Positions 55,741 through 64,000 of a DNA stretch of 64,000 nt are shown here, one piece after another. Source of the DNA: Leptolyngbya sp. BC1307. GTDB lineage: Bacteria; Cyanobacteriota; Cyanobacteriia; Phormidesmidales; Phormidesmidaceae. The stretch lies in the NCBI RefSeq assembly GCF_002286735.1, contig NZ_NRTA01000003.1:124001-188000 (forward strand). Direction: 5' to 3'. Both the position numbers and the translations under genes were made by a program. How positions within the stretch are numbered: position 1 is the first letter of the stretch; each line of letters opens with the position of its first letter. Below the pieces are notes generated by a model that saw nothing but the letters and a program-made list of their open reading frames with translations, had not been told where the DNA came from and made no database searches.

Positions 55741-56808
55741 ATGTCTTCTCAGGAAAAAGCTCAGTGGGATCTGGCAAAATTTTTGACGACGCTGGATTAC
55801 TTTGGCGAGATTCCGTTTGTCGGCAGCTTTCGTTGGGTGCAGCAGCTGTTAGGAAAAAACCCAACTGTCCCTGGTGTGACTATGAGCGCAGTTAAAAAGG
55901 CCGTTGTGATCGGCGATCGCACTTCTGATCTGTTCAATTCGCTGCAGTCGCAGAACCTGTCGTCAGCAGATCTTATCTTCTATCCTTTGGCCTCAGTGCC
56001 TGCTACCGTCGCAACCGGCGAACTCAGCCAGCTGATTAGAGCAGCCGATACGGTAATTGTTTTAGCTGCGCCTGCCGCTTCAACACTGGCTGCTGACTTA
56101 GCTGTCTACCTAGGTGAAACCGCAAGCGTTGAGCAAACGATCTTTGACTTTTCGAAGGGTGACTTGTCAGCTTGGGGCGAGCTGGATGATGTGGTGATGG
56201 GGGGCGTCAGCCAGGGAAGCTTTTTTCTCAGAGATCAGAGCGCAGTGTTTGCTGGCAGTGTATCCACTGAGAATTCGGGTGGCTTTTCATCGGTGAGAAC
56301 CAAAAACTTCGACCCGCCGTTTAGCTTTTCAGGATGGAGAGGGCTGCGGCTCAAGGTCAAAGGAGACGGGCAGCGCTACAAGCTAATCTTGCGCAATAAC
56401 GATGGCTGGGACAGCCCTGGATACATCCACTCTTTTGAGACGACAGCGGACGCTTGGACGGTAGTTGACATCCCATTTGACGAGCTGGTGCCTACTTTTC
56501 GAGCGCGATCGCTGCCAGATGCTGCCCCGTTTGACCCAGCGCGAATCGTCTCTTTGCAGCTGATGCTGAGCAAATTTGAATATGACCAGCGGCTCAACCC
56601 TCAGTTTACAGCTGGGCCTTTTCAGCTGGTGGTGAGCGATATTGGCGCGTACCGTCCGCGCTGGGGGGTACCGCTAGTGGCGATCGCTCAAGACAAAGCC
56701 GAGTACGAACGTTTACAGGCAGCGCTCGCGAACGCGCCGGTAGACTACCGGCTCATCGAACCGGGCCGCGAAGATCTGCTGGGTGCAATTACGCAAGCGC
56801 TGGCTTAG
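55741..56808 (+). CDS. CIA30 domain protein on a degenerate SDR-like scaffold
   Basis: 355 residues. The CIA30 domain occupies about 136-300 (FDFSKGDLSAWGELDDVVMGGVSQGSF; GWRGLRLKVKGDGQRYKLILRNNDGWDSPGYIHSF). Before it, about 45-125, a Rossmann-like segment (KKAVVIGDRTSDLFNSLQ ... ADTVIVLAAPA) lacks the GxxGxxG loop, and after it a short segment (VAIAQDKAEYERLQAAL) resumes the alpha/beta pattern. Plant and cyanobacterial HCF173-type proteins carry CIA30 inserted in an atypical SDR and aid psbA translation or photosystem assembly; this is a reduced relative. Confidence 0.85.
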   Translation: MSSQEKAQWDLAKFLTTLDYFGEIPFVGSFRWVQQLLGKNPTVPGVTMSAVKKAVVIGDRTSDLFNSLQSQNLSSADLIFYPLASVPATVATGELSQLIRAADTVIVLAAPAASTLAADLAVYLGETASVEQTIFDFSKGDLSAWGELDDVVMGGVSQGSFFLRDQSAVFAGSVSTENSGGFSSVRTKNFDPPFSFSGWRGLRLKVKGDGQRYKLILRNNDGWDSPGYIHSFETTADAWTVVDIPFDELVPTFRARSLPDAAPFDPARIVSLQLMLSKFEYDQRLNPQFTAGPFQLVVSDIGAYRPRWGVPLVAIAQDKAEYERLQAALANAPVDYRLIEPGREDLLGAITQALA

Positions 56809-56848
56809 GGTTTGTCAGCTGATGGCTAATCTAATAGATAGTTGAAAG

Positions 56849-57502
56849 CTAGTAAGAAGGACGAGGGGTGCGATCACCTTTTACTTCCTGCTTGGCGCGA
56901 TTGGCACTTTTCTTCAGTGCTTCCAGGCGGCGAATGTAGCGATCGCGCTGCTTTTTCTTAGGCGTTTGCTCAATCAGAGTCTTGAGAGCGCTGCCGAGGC
57001 TCTTGTAGGCGTTAGGCAGCGTATAGCCAAAGCGAGTGGCGATAGAAATTGCCTTTTCATCGGCTGTAATCGATTCTTGCAGCGTCTTCTGACCGTTGTT
57101 GCGCTTGTAAAGCCGCCAGCCAGAAACCCCACATAGGCCCATTGCTAATAGCAGCAATAACCCATCTTGCACCCACAGCTCACCGACTGCGCCGCCCAGA
57201 CCAATCGCCAGCGCCGCCATCTCCCAGCCATCACGAGGGATAGTATCGCTTTGAACGCGGGCCACCTCATGCCAGAACAGCAGATTGCGCTGGTCAATAG
57301 CGAGCTGCTCCCACTTGATCAAGTCAATTTGTACTTCGACCTGGTCGCGGCCTAGCTCTTCGCAGGTAATCAGCGGCGGCGCTACATCGGTAGCAGGCTC
57401 TACGGTAACCCAGCTCTGTAGCTCGGGCGGCAGCAGGCTCCTCAGACGACGCAGTTCACCAATGTCGGCGCGGGGTGAAGTGTAGCTAGCGTAGGAGGTC
57501 AT
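56849..57502 (-). CDS. DUF3318 cyanobacterial membrane protein
   Basis: 217 residues. DUF3318 motifs: IGELRRLRSLLPPELQSWV (near 14-32), QVEVQIDLIKWEQLAIDQRNLLFWHEVAR (near 55-83) and a hydrophobic pair near 98-130 (MAALAIGLGGAVGELWVQDGLLLLLAMGLCGVSGW). The C-terminus is basic. Conserved in cyanobacteria; role unknown. A 40-bp gap separates it from the convergent CIA30 gene. Confidence 0.9.
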   Translation of the reverse strand: MTSYASYTSPRADIGELRRLRSLLPPELQSWVTVEPATDVAPPLITCEELGRDQVEVQIDLIKWEQLAIDQRNLLFWHEVARVQSDTIPRDGWEMAALAIGLGGAVGELWVQDGLLLLLAMGLCGVSGWRLYKRNNGQKTLQESITADEKAISIATRFGYTLPNAYKSLGSALKTLIEQTPKKKQRDRYIRRLEALKKSANRAKQEVKGDRTPRPSY

Positions 57503-57752
57503 AGGTCTAAAAGCGATCTAACGGCAGGTAGAAGATAGAGGTGCAATGGCTGCTCAAAAGCGGTCAAATCAGGCGGAATCAGGGTTTAGATCAGGTAACC
57601 CGCCGTACCCACAAGTGATCTGCGCTACTGCACGCTTAGGTATTGGTTATAGCACGCTTGCAGCATGGGCGGCGTTGGTGTATTACCGTCCTCCTCATAT
57701 CTTCGCAGATTTTTATGCTTTGCGAATTTTTGAGGATGAGCCGCGTTCATTA

Positions 57753-58841
57753 TTACAAAGAATCTTGAAGCTGAGCGATCGCCTCATCTAGCAAATAACA
57801 TCCCTGCGCTACCGAGTCTACCCGGCAAAGCTGATCGCGCAGTTCGGCGGCACCCAAAAAGTCTTTGGCGTACCAGGCCATATGTTTGCGGGCCTGACGA
57901 ATACCTCGCACACCCTTGTATTCCCATAGCATAATCAGATGCTCTCGGGCGCACTGCAATCGTTCGACCGGGCCAGGCGCAGGCAGTCGCTGACCGGTCT
58001 TCAGGAAATGATCGATTTCGCCCACTAAAAAGGGATAACCTAGCGTTCCTCTTGAGCACATGATGCCATCTGCCTGAGTCTGCAATAAGCACCGCAGGGC
58101 AGAGTCTACAGAGACAATATCGCCATTGGCAATCACTGGAATATCTAGCGCCGCTTTGACCTTAGCAATCCATTCCCAGCGAGCGCTACCGGTATAGCCC
58201 TGGGCGCGGGTACGGCCATGCAGCGTCAGCATCTGCGCCCCTGCTGCCGCCATCTGCTGAGCAAATTCAACAGCGTTAATCGCTTCATCTGACCAGCCAA
58301 TCCGGGTTTTGACGGTAACCGGCACGCTGACGGCTTGGCAGACCGCTTCGACGATTTGGATGGCGGTAGCCGGGTCGCGCAGGAGAGAAGATCCGCCGCC
58401 ATTTTTTGTGATTTTGTTGACAGGGCAGCCCATGTTGATGTCGATAGTGTCTGCGCCCTGATCAACGGCTTTACGAGCGGCTTCTGCCAAAAAGTCGGGG
58501 CGGCAGTCGAATAGCTGAATGCTGATCGGTCGCTCGTCGGGGTCGATATCCATCACCTCGGGCAGGCGGCGCAAATGATGCATCTCAGCAGCGCTGACCA
58601 TCTCGGTATACATCATTGAAACTGGGGCATAGCGACGAACCAGCCGCCGAAAGACCTTGTCGGTGACGCCAGATAGCGGAGATTGCAGCACTCGGCTATT
58701 GATGGTGACACTGCCAATTTGCAGGGGAGATTGGAGGCGCGATCGCATCAGTTCTAACTGATCCATGTCCCATTCATCAGACAGCCCTGATCGTTCAGGT
58801 GTCTTGGATACGGCTGTAGAGGTCAGAGTCGTCACGGACAT
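57753..58841 (-). CDS. dusB: tRNA-dihydrouridine synthase (Dus)
   Basis: 362 residues. The TIM-barrel flavin enzyme motifs are clear: SPLSGVTDKVFRRLVRR near 54, TIDINMGCPVNKITKNGGGSSLL with catalytic Cys139, and VKTRIGWSDE (near 177). It reduces uridine to dihydrouridine in the D-loop of tRNA. The N-terminal 25-30 residues are poorly conserved, so the true start may be an internal Met (MDQLEL or MRSRLQ). The dusB symbol is a best guess among Dus subfamilies. Confidence 0.9.
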   Translation of the reverse strand: MSVTTLTSTAVSKTPERSGLSDEWDMDQLELMRSRLQSPLQIGSVTINSRVLQSPLSGVTDKVFRRLVRRYAPVSMMYTEMVSAAEMHHLRRLPEVMDIDPDERPISIQLFDCRPDFLAEAARKAVDQGADTIDINMGCPVNKITKNGGGSSLLRDPATAIQIVEAVCQAVSVPVTVKTRIGWSDEAINAVEFAQQMAAAGAQMLTLHGRTRAQGYTGSARWEWIAKVKAALDIPVIANGDIVSVDSALRCLLQTQADGIMCSRGTLGYPFLVGEIDHFLKTGQRLPAPGPVERLQCAREHLIMLWEYKGVRGIRQARKHMAWYAKDFLGAAELRDQLCRVDSVAQGCYLLDEAIAQLQDSL

Positions 58842-58919
58842 ATCCTGTGCGCAATAGCGCTTAGCTTAAAACACTATTCTATGGTGATGAGGGATGAGGG
58901 ATGTGCAAGGAGATAAACA

Positions 58920-59930
58920 ATGCCGTTATATGGACTGATCGCCATCAGTAGTACTGGCCAGCCGCTCATCGGTGAAGCAGCAGCGCTAACAGCGGCGATC
59001 TTATGGGCAGCAGCAACGCTGATGTTTGGCAGAATGGGGCGGCAGCTTGCGCCCGTTGTCCTGAATCTGGCGAAAGGACTATTCGCGATCGCCTTCATCT
59101 TAATCACGCTGGCCATTCGACCCGCACTACCAGCGGCAGCCGCCTCAGCTTCAGACACATCCGCCTTTCCAGTCACTGCCACGCTCTATCTGCTGCTCAG
59201 TGGCGGCATCGGCATCGGGCTAGGCGATACGGCTTACTTTTCTGCAATCAATACTTTGGGAGCGCGGCGGGCACTGCTGTTAGAGACCCTGGCACCGCCA
59301 ATGGCAGCCGTACTCGCCTGGATATTTTTAGCCGAGCAACTGTCGCCAATGGCTGTCGTGGGTATTGGGCTGACCTTGCTAGGGGTTGCCTGGGTGATCA
59401 GTGAGCGGGTGCCCGGCACCGATCAGAAAAAATGGGGCGCAGGCATTCAGGTGGCGCTGCTAGCGACCTTTTGTCAGGCATCGGGCGCGGTACTCTCGCG
59501 AGCAGCCCTGGCTAATACGACGGTCGATCCGCTGTGGAGTTCGCTGCTCAGGCTGCTGGCAGGGCTGGTGTTTATGGGCATTTTGGTCGCCGTGCAGCCC
59601 CAGCGTCTGGGCGAATATCAGCGCAGCGCAGTCGCTGAGGCGCAAGGCACCTGGCAGATTCGCTGGCGCAGCAGTCTGGCAGCGCTAAAGACCCCTCGCC
59701 TGATAGCGGCGGTCGGAATCGCTGCTTTTTTTGCCACTTATCTGGGCATTTGGCTACAGCAAATCGCCTTAAAATATACGGCTGCGGGCATTGCCCAGTC
59801 ACTGCTAGCAACCAGTCCGCTGTTTGTGCTGCCGATGGCGGCACTGCTGGGCGATCACATTAGCTGGCGAGCAACTGTAGGGGCAGCGATCGCCCTCAGT
59901 GGGGTGTGGCTGCTGTTTTTTATCAGTTGA
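58920..59930 (+). CDS. EamA-family drug/metabolite transporter (DMT)
   Basis: 336 residues with about ten hydrophobic helices in two EamA repeats. The first repeat ends with GARRALLLETLAPPMAAVLAWIFLAEQL (near 115-142) and the second with KYTAAGIAQSLLATSPLFVLPMAALLGDHISW (near 285-316), which share the typical EamA end pattern. A good ribosome-binding site (AAGGAG) precedes the ATG. It exports or imports small metabolites; substrate unknown. Confidence 0.9.
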   Translation: MPLYGLIAISSTGQPLIGEAAALTAAILWAAATLMFGRMGRQLAPVVLNLAKGLFAIAFILITLAIRPALPAAAASASDTSAFPVTATLYLLLSGGIGIGLGDTAYFSAINTLGARRALLLETLAPPMAAVLAWIFLAEQLSPMAVVGIGLTLLGVAWVISERVPGTDQKKWGAGIQVALLATFCQASGAVLSRAALANTTVDPLWSSLLRLLAGLVFMGILVAVQPQRLGEYQRSAVAEAQGTWQIRWRSSLAALKTPRLIAAVGIAAFFATYLGIWLQQIALKYTAAGIAQSLLATSPLFVLPMAALLGDHISWRATVGAAIALSGVWLLFFIS

Positions 59931-60023
59931 GTTATGAAGTGGGAGACAGGGGTCAGAATGCAGGAGACAGGAGACAGAATGCAGGCAGAATCTTAGGTGC
60001 TTTGATCGATTTATCGCTCAAGC

Positions 60024-60266
60024 TCAGGCTACTTTCGTTCGGGATGCGCTGTCCCAATGCAGCCGCTGCGGTGCGGGCATGGCTTCTCCTAGAGAAAAGC
60101 GCTTGCGCTCCCCTCCAACTTGGGTCTCCGCAATCTGAGTCACCGAAGCAGACACATCAGCCGGCTGAGATTTGGCTGGGTACGCTACCTGCCATCGGCC
60201 TGTCAGCGGGTCTCGGTACGTTTCAAAGGGGTTAGGCGTGAGCGGTTGGCGGCAAGGCTTGGGCAC
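60024..60266 (-). CDS. Small conserved cyanobacterial protein with NPFETYRDPxTGRW motif
   Basis: 80 residues starting with GTG at 60266. The N-terminal third, TPNPFETYRDPLTGRWQVAYP (with PxTGRW), is a short motif that recurs near the ends of small cyanobacterial proteins. The rest is low complexity and Gln/Ala/Ser-rich. No function known. The direct repeats gagacag and agaatgcag lie just past its stop codon (59942-59995). Moderately confident because the motif is distinctive. Confidence 0.55.
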   Translation of the reverse strand: MPKPCRQPLTPNPFETYRDPLTGRWQVAYPAKSQPADVSASVTQIAETQVGGERKRFSLGEAMPAPQRLHWDSASRTKVA

Positions 60267-60548
60267 AGCTATTCCTCAGAAGGGTCATGAATTCTCTCAT
60301 ACCTGAACTCTGCCAAGAAGCAGAGTGGGGCTTAGCACCGGGCCGAACGCTTAACTGTTAAAAGCACAATCGATCAAAGTTCAGTCAAAAAGGGGGGGTA
60401 GACCGGCCCCCGATGAGCCCTGACTCAACGCAGCTCAACAGACTTGAGAGCGCCCATATACGACTTGATACAATTATTACATGAAGTTTCTCTATTGCTT
60501 GTGTGAAGATACGGACTTGTCGGCAAAAGGTACCGATAGGCCGGCAGT

Positions 60549-61760
60549 TTATTCCTTCAGCAGAAGATAATAAAGCGCTCCGGTGTCATTGATTAGCCCG
60601 GCGACTTCTCCAGCTTCAGCGCCTGTTCCGACAAAGAGATCTACCCGCCCGGCTCCCTTAATTGCCCCGCCGGTGTCTTGGTCTAAGACAAATCGGCTGG
60701 TGGCGGTTGTCGTCAGGGTACCGTCATCGATGCGCTGAGGTAGCGGTAAGTGAATGAGTGCCAGTGCGCCTGGTGGCATCAGTGACTTATCGGTGGCAAT
60801 AGAGCGGCCTGCTGTTACCGGAAACCCTAAGCTGCCAGTCGCAGGTGCACCTTGGGTCTCTCGGAAGAAGACAAAGCGATTGTTGCGCGGCAGGTATTGG
60901 TCTAGCGCCTCAGGGTTTTGCTCAAAGTATTCGATCAAGACCGGTAGCGATAGCGCTTCTTCGGCGATGATGCCGTCGTCAATCAGGGCGCGGCCAATGC
61001 TGCTGTAGGGATAGTTAGTGCGGCCATCGTAGCCCACCGATAGGGTGCGGCCATCGGTAAGCGCTAATCGGGCGGAGCCCTGCACCTGGGTTAAAAAAGC
61101 TTCTAGACGATTGGGCAACCATGCCAGCGCTAGACCTCTGAGCGGCCCTTGATCGCTCTGTAGGCCGTCGGCCCCCTCTAGTTCGAGACGGGTAGGGTGC
61201 GGTTCAGGCCACTGATCGAGCGCAGACGGACGCTGATAGATCGGGTAGCGGTACTCAGCGGTCGGCGTCAGGCTCGCAGCGTAGGTCGGCTCAAAGTAGC
61301 CAGTAAAAGCAACGCTGCCCGCTTCGTCTTGCCCGGTCGCCTGATAGAAATCAAACTCGGCGGTAATGGCCTGCTGCAAATCGGCAGCAGACTCGCTCTG
61401 TAGCAGTAGGGTGCGAAATCTGAGCAGGCTACGCTGTACGCGGCTATAGGTGATGCCTGGAACGGCGTAATTGCTGTAGGCGGTGACTGAGCCGGGCGTC
61501 CGGAGATAGGCCAGGCTGTTGTCAATGGCGGTGAGCAGGGCCGAGCGATCGCCCGCTAAAGCCGTACCCTCAGCGCCAGCGATCGCCGGCTGGTCAAACA
61601 GGCGAGTATCTTGCGCAATCAGGCGGGCGGCTTGCTGCTCATCGGGGCAGGTCAGCCGGGTGAGAGGCAGATCAGCCGCGCGGCCAACGCTAGCTGAAGT
61701 AAGCGCGATCGCAACACCGAGCACAAAGGCACTGAGCAAAACTTGAGGAGAGGTTCGCAA
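60549..61760 (-). CDS. mltA: Lytic murein transglycosylase MltA
   Basis: 403 residues. The signal peptide (MRTSPQVLLSAFVLGVAIALTSASVGRA) precedes the MltA domain, with FTGYFEPTYAASL (near 153-165) and YPIYQRPSAL, and the 3D barrel domain with DQDTGGAIKGAGRVDLFVG near 358, which contains the catalytic Asp. MltA cleaves the MurNAc-GlcNAc bond to leave 1,6-anhydro-MurNAc during wall remodelling. Soluble periplasmic rather than lipid-anchored, as no lipobox is seen. Confidence 0.94.
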   Translation of the reverse strand: MRTSPQVLLSAFVLGVAIALTSASVGRAADLPLTRLTCPDEQQAARLIAQDTRLFDQPAIAGAEGTALAGDRSALLTAIDNSLAYLRTPGSVTAYSNYAVPGITYSRVQRSLLRFRTLLLQSESAADLQQAITAEFDFYQATGQDEAGSVAFTGYFEPTYAASLTPTAEYRYPIYQRPSALDQWPEPHPTRLELEGADGLQSDQGPLRGLALAWLPNRLEAFLTQVQGSARLALTDGRTLSVGYDGRTNYPYSSIGRALIDDGIIAEEALSLPVLIEYFEQNPEALDQYLPRNNRFVFFRETQGAPATGSLGFPVTAGRSIATDKSLMPPGALALIHLPLPQRIDDGTLTTTATSRFVLDQDTGGAIKGAGRVDLFVGTGAEAGEVAGLINDTGALYYLLLKE

Positions 61761-61823
61761 GGGAAGTATCTAAAGCTACCCTACGAATTCTAGTCCCTTT
61801 CGATTGCGAACCTCATGGCGGCG

Positions 61824-62078
61824 TTAATACCGTTCGACGCTGGAATTGAAGATGGGCTCTACGCGAATAGCCGCAACGCGAGAGGGGCGAATCACCATAT
61901 ATTCGCCTGGGTTGACCTTCGGAATAGGAACGTTGATAAATTCTTCAGCAGTGGCCTTAGGCATAAGCTTATCGCTATACCACTTTTGAAAGTCTTGAAT
62001 GGTGGTGAACCGCACTTCTTCTTTATGCCCACCGTCAAAAGCGATATGGACGATATATTCGCTGGGAGTTCTCGGCAT
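61824..62078 (-). CDS. Conserved hypothetical protein, 84 residues
   Basis: 84 residues. The sequence MPRTPSEYIVHIAFDGGHKEEVRFTTIQDFQKWY...NVPIPKVNPGEYMVIRPSRVAAIRVEPIF resembles a short alpha-beta protein common in cyanobacteria, with an N-terminal strand-turn and a C-terminal VIRPSRVAAIRVEP strand. No function or membrane segment. It lies between the MltA and epimerase genes on the same strand. Confidence 0.75.
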   Translation of the reverse strand: MPRTPSEYIVHIAFDGGHKEEVRFTTIQDFQKWYSDKLMPKATAEEFINVPIPKVNPGEYMVIRPSRVAAIRVEPIFNSSVERY

Positions 62079-62209
62079 CTTACAAGGTGGTTTCTAGAAG
62101 GACGAAATTAGTATTGGTTGATAAATGCCAAAACTCCCATCTCACCTTCAGATTTCCATAGATTTCGGCGGGCAGAGCTGAGCCCACAAGACTTAACAGC
62201 GCTAGGGCG

Positions 62210-63220
62210 TTAAGCGTCGCCGTAATAGCTCTGGTACCAATCGACAAATTTTTGGATGCCCACCGAGAGAGACGTTTCGGGCTTAAATCCGACATCGTTC
62301 ATCAGATCTTCCACGTCAGCGTAGGTAGCAGGCACATCTCCTGGCTGCATTGGCATCATCACCTTTTCGGCGGTTTTGCCCATCGCCTGCTCGATGGTGG
62401 TGATGAAGTCCATCAGGGTGACGGGGCTATGATTGCCAATGTTGTAGATTTTGTAGGGGGCGGCAGTGGGGGCGTTCTGCGCTAGAGCTTCGTCTTTGCT
62501 GAGCCTGGCAGGTAGCCGTTTCATCACCCGCATAATGCCTTCGACAATGTCGTCTATGTAAGTGAAGTCGCGCTTCATCTGGCCGTGATTGTAGACTTCG
62601 ATAGCGCGGCCATGAGCGATCGCATCGACAAACTTAAAGTAAGCCATATCGGGCCGGCCCCAGGGGCCATAGACCGTAAAAAATCTGAGGCCCGTTACCG
62701 GCAGATCGTACAGGTGGCTATAGGCATGGGCCATCAGCTCATTAGACTTTTTGGTGGCGGCATATAGCGAGACCGGATGGTCTACCCGGTCTTCGGTGGC
62801 GAAGGGGACCTTGCGGTTTTGGCCATAGACCGAGCTAGAGGAGGCAAACACCAGATGCGCGACATGGTGGGCATGACGACAGCCCTCTAAAATGTTCACA
62901 AAGCCCAGCAGGTTGCTATCGGCGTAGGCCAGCGGGTTTTGCAAGGAGTAGCGCACGCCCGCCTGAGCGGCTAAATGGACGACGCAGCTAAACGGCTGGT
63001 CTGCAAATAGGCGAGCAGTGGCGGTGCGATCGCCCACATCCATCTGCTCAAAGGTGAAATTGTCAAAAGCCTGTAGCTGAGCGAGCCGATCTTTCTTCAG
63101 CCCCACCTCGTAGTAATCATTCAGATTATCAATGCCGTAAACCTGCTCCCCAGATTCTAGTAACCGCAGAGATAAAAAATAGCCAACGAACCCAGCAGCA
63201 CCGGTTACGAGTATTGACAT
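62210..63220 (-). CDS. UDP-glucuronate/galacturonate-type NAD-dependent epimerase
   Basis: 336 residues from the ATG at 63220 (MSILVTGAAGFVGYFLSLRLLESG); the longer frame adds 19 unlikely residues. The GAAGFVG nucleotide loop, YGIDNLNDYYEVGLKKDRL, SSSSVYGQNRKVPF and YAATKKSNELMAHAYS (YxxxK) are complete, as in CapI-type UDP-glucuronate 4-epimerases. It supplies a nucleotide sugar, probably for the exopolysaccharide or capsule made by the glycosyltransferases in this region. Confidence 0.93.
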   Translation of the reverse strand: MSILVTGAAGFVGYFLSLRLLESGEQVYGIDNLNDYYEVGLKKDRLAQLQAFDNFTFEQMDVGDRTATARLFADQPFSCVVHLAAQAGVRYSLQNPLAYADSNLLGFVNILEGCRHAHHVAHLVFASSSSVYGQNRKVPFATEDRVDHPVSLYAATKKSNELMAHAYSHLYDLPVTGLRFFTVYGPWGRPDMAYFKFVDAIAHGRAIEVYNHGQMKRDFTYIDDIVEGIMRVMKRLPARLSKDEALAQNAPTAAPYKIYNIGNHSPVTLMDFITTIEQAMGKTAEKVMMPMQPGDVPATYADVEDLMNDVGFKPETSLSVGIQKFVDWYQSYYGDA

Positions 63221-63655
63221 GGTGATTAGGTAGAGTGATAGGGCAGCCAGTTCTGCAATGCAGAGGTGGCGAGTCAAAAGGGTAGCTATCGGGCCTAGCT
63301 TTGATACTCAGCGAGCACCCAGCGATAACATCATAGGGGGGAGCATAGCGCCCTGAAATGCGGCAATGATGTTGATTTTACAAAGTCAGATGAGGCATGG
63401 GCAAAACATTTGCGTTGAGTCAGCGTCGGCCCTGCTTAAAGACGCCCAATGTCTGTCATTCGGCCATTAGAGGCTGATCATTAAGACCACTTATCCTTCA
63501 GCCTACCCCTCACTGACGCCTGCCCCTCACTGCCTCACTCAGCGGCTAAAACCCTGTAAAACCGACTTTTCTAACCGATTACACAAGGCTTCGTCATCAG
63601 TGATACGATTGCCAAAGCACAAAATGAGAAAACTAAAAAGAGTAAGGACTCCTCA
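63221..63655. other. Intergenic region upstream of pnp
   Basis: 435 bp between divergent genes. It ends with GTAAGGACT near 63642-63650 as the ribosome-binding site of pnp and likely contains its promoter. In bacteria pnp often has a leader stem-loop, but no clear long hairpin was recognised here. Confidence 0.35.
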
Positions 63656-64000
63656 ATGCAAGAAATTGATAAGTCGATTTCCATCGACGGCCGGGACATT
63701 CAGCTTAAGGTGGGCCTGTTAGCGCCCCAAGCTGGTGGCTCGGTACTTGTAAGTTCTGGCGATACGGCTGTGTTGGTGACAGCTACGCGATCTTCTGGCA
63801 GAGAAGGCATCGACTTTTTGCCTTTGCTGGTTGACTACGAAGAGCGTCTCTACGCGGCAGGTCGCATTCCCGGTGGCTTTTTACGGCGAGAAGGCCGTCC
63901 GCCTGAGCGGGCAACGCTCACCAGCCGTCTGATTGACCGGCCCATGCGCCCCCTGTTTCCCCAATGGATTCGCGATGACATCCAGATTGTAGCGACCACG
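63656..64000 (+). CDS. pnp: Polyribonucleotide nucleotidyltransferase, 3' truncated by window edge
   Basis: 115 residues visible from the ATG at 63656. The N-terminal RNase PH-like domain is clear: [33 protein letters not shown], followed by [29 protein letters not shown] and [14 protein letters not shown]. PNPase is a phosphorolytic 3'-5' exoribonuclease that in cyanobacteria also makes poly-A-like tails. The KH and S1 domains lie beyond the window. Confidence 0.95.
   Translation, partial: MQEIDKSISIDGRDIQLKVGLLAPQAGGSVLVSSGDTAVLVTATRSSGREGIDFLPLLVDYEERLYAAGRIPGGFLRREGRPPERATLTSRLIDRPMRPLFPQWIRDDIQIVATT

Noticed and set aside
57546-57791. 81-residue plus-strand frame
   Set aside because: Overlaps the dusB 3' end and has no family pattern.
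1-64000. tRNA, rRNA and insertion sequences
   Set aside because: No TPsiC-type signatures, rRNA segments or transposase frames were recognised in either strand; absence is by eye, not by covariance search.

Overview
This window is chromosomal DNA from a cyanobacterium. The evidence is the set of lineage-specific genes (psb28, chlH, an Hli-type chlorophyll-binding miniprotein, a free-standing PCP_red miniprotein, an ARC6/Ftn2 cell-division protein, and DUF3038, DUF4335, DUF3318 and UPF0182 proteins) together with very frequent HIP1 octamers (GCGATCGC), also inside genes. Base composition is moderately GC-rich and intergenic spacers are long. The style fits a Leptolyngbya/Phormidesmis-like or marine filamentous lineage, but no 16S or other placing marker is present, so genus is not claimed. 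No rRNA, tRNA, CRISPR array, transposase or prophage was seen.

Layout. 1-2.8 kb: end of a PhnZ-like HD oxygenase, convergent and overlapping with a Type IIG-like DNA methylase that carries a damaged catalytic motif and lacks a recognition domain. 2.8-8.3 kb: housekeeping and photosynthesis genes (SRPBCC protein, DUF1565-SLH surface protein, psb28-moaB, DUF1232 protein, PCP_red and Hli miniproteins). 8.3-12 kb: a PEP-CTERM protein and dnaK, separated by an 830-bp spacer with two short tandem arrays, a run of hairpins and the dnaK terminator. 12.1-17.1 kb: an accessory block with a TerB-dynamin GTPase, its membrane-anchored partner and a PIN-toxin/antitoxin pair. 17.1-24 kb: a CSP41-like SDR, chlH, a DUF3465 protein, a PII-like gene remnant and a CHRD/PEP-CTERM protein. 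24.5-30.4 kb: glycosyltransferases of three families, a propeller-like lipoprotein and a DUF937 protein. 30.5-35.7 kb: an Aap/Nat-type amino-acid ABC transporter. 36-45 kb: an acyl-CoA dehydrogenase paralogue, fmt, an OmpA-like/DUF4335/DUF3038 cluster and ftn2. 45.8-50.5 kb: pdhA-pdhB-secD-secF. 50.5-64 kb: UPF0182, WcaI-like glycosyltransferase, CIA30, DUF3318, Dus, DMT exporter, MltA, a nucleotide-sugar epimerase and the start of pnp.

How the parts work together. Most genes are core cyanobacterial functions: chlorophyll synthesis and photosystem assembly (chlH, PCP_red, Hli, psb28, CIA30), protein folding and export (dnaK, secDF), carbon entry (pdhAB), amino-acid recapture (aapJQMP), envelope and exopolysaccharide work (SLH, PEP-CTERM, glycosyltransferases, mltA, ftn2) and translation or RNA turnover (fmt, dus, pnp).

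The best candidate for an undescribed system is the two-gene unit at 12.2-16.1 kb. It joins a TerB-like sensor domain, a dynamin-family GTPase and a membrane paddle in one protein, encoded just upstream of an uncharacterised membrane-anchored helical protein and beside a toxin-antitoxin pair. A membrane-surveillance or anti-phage role is inference from domain content and context only.
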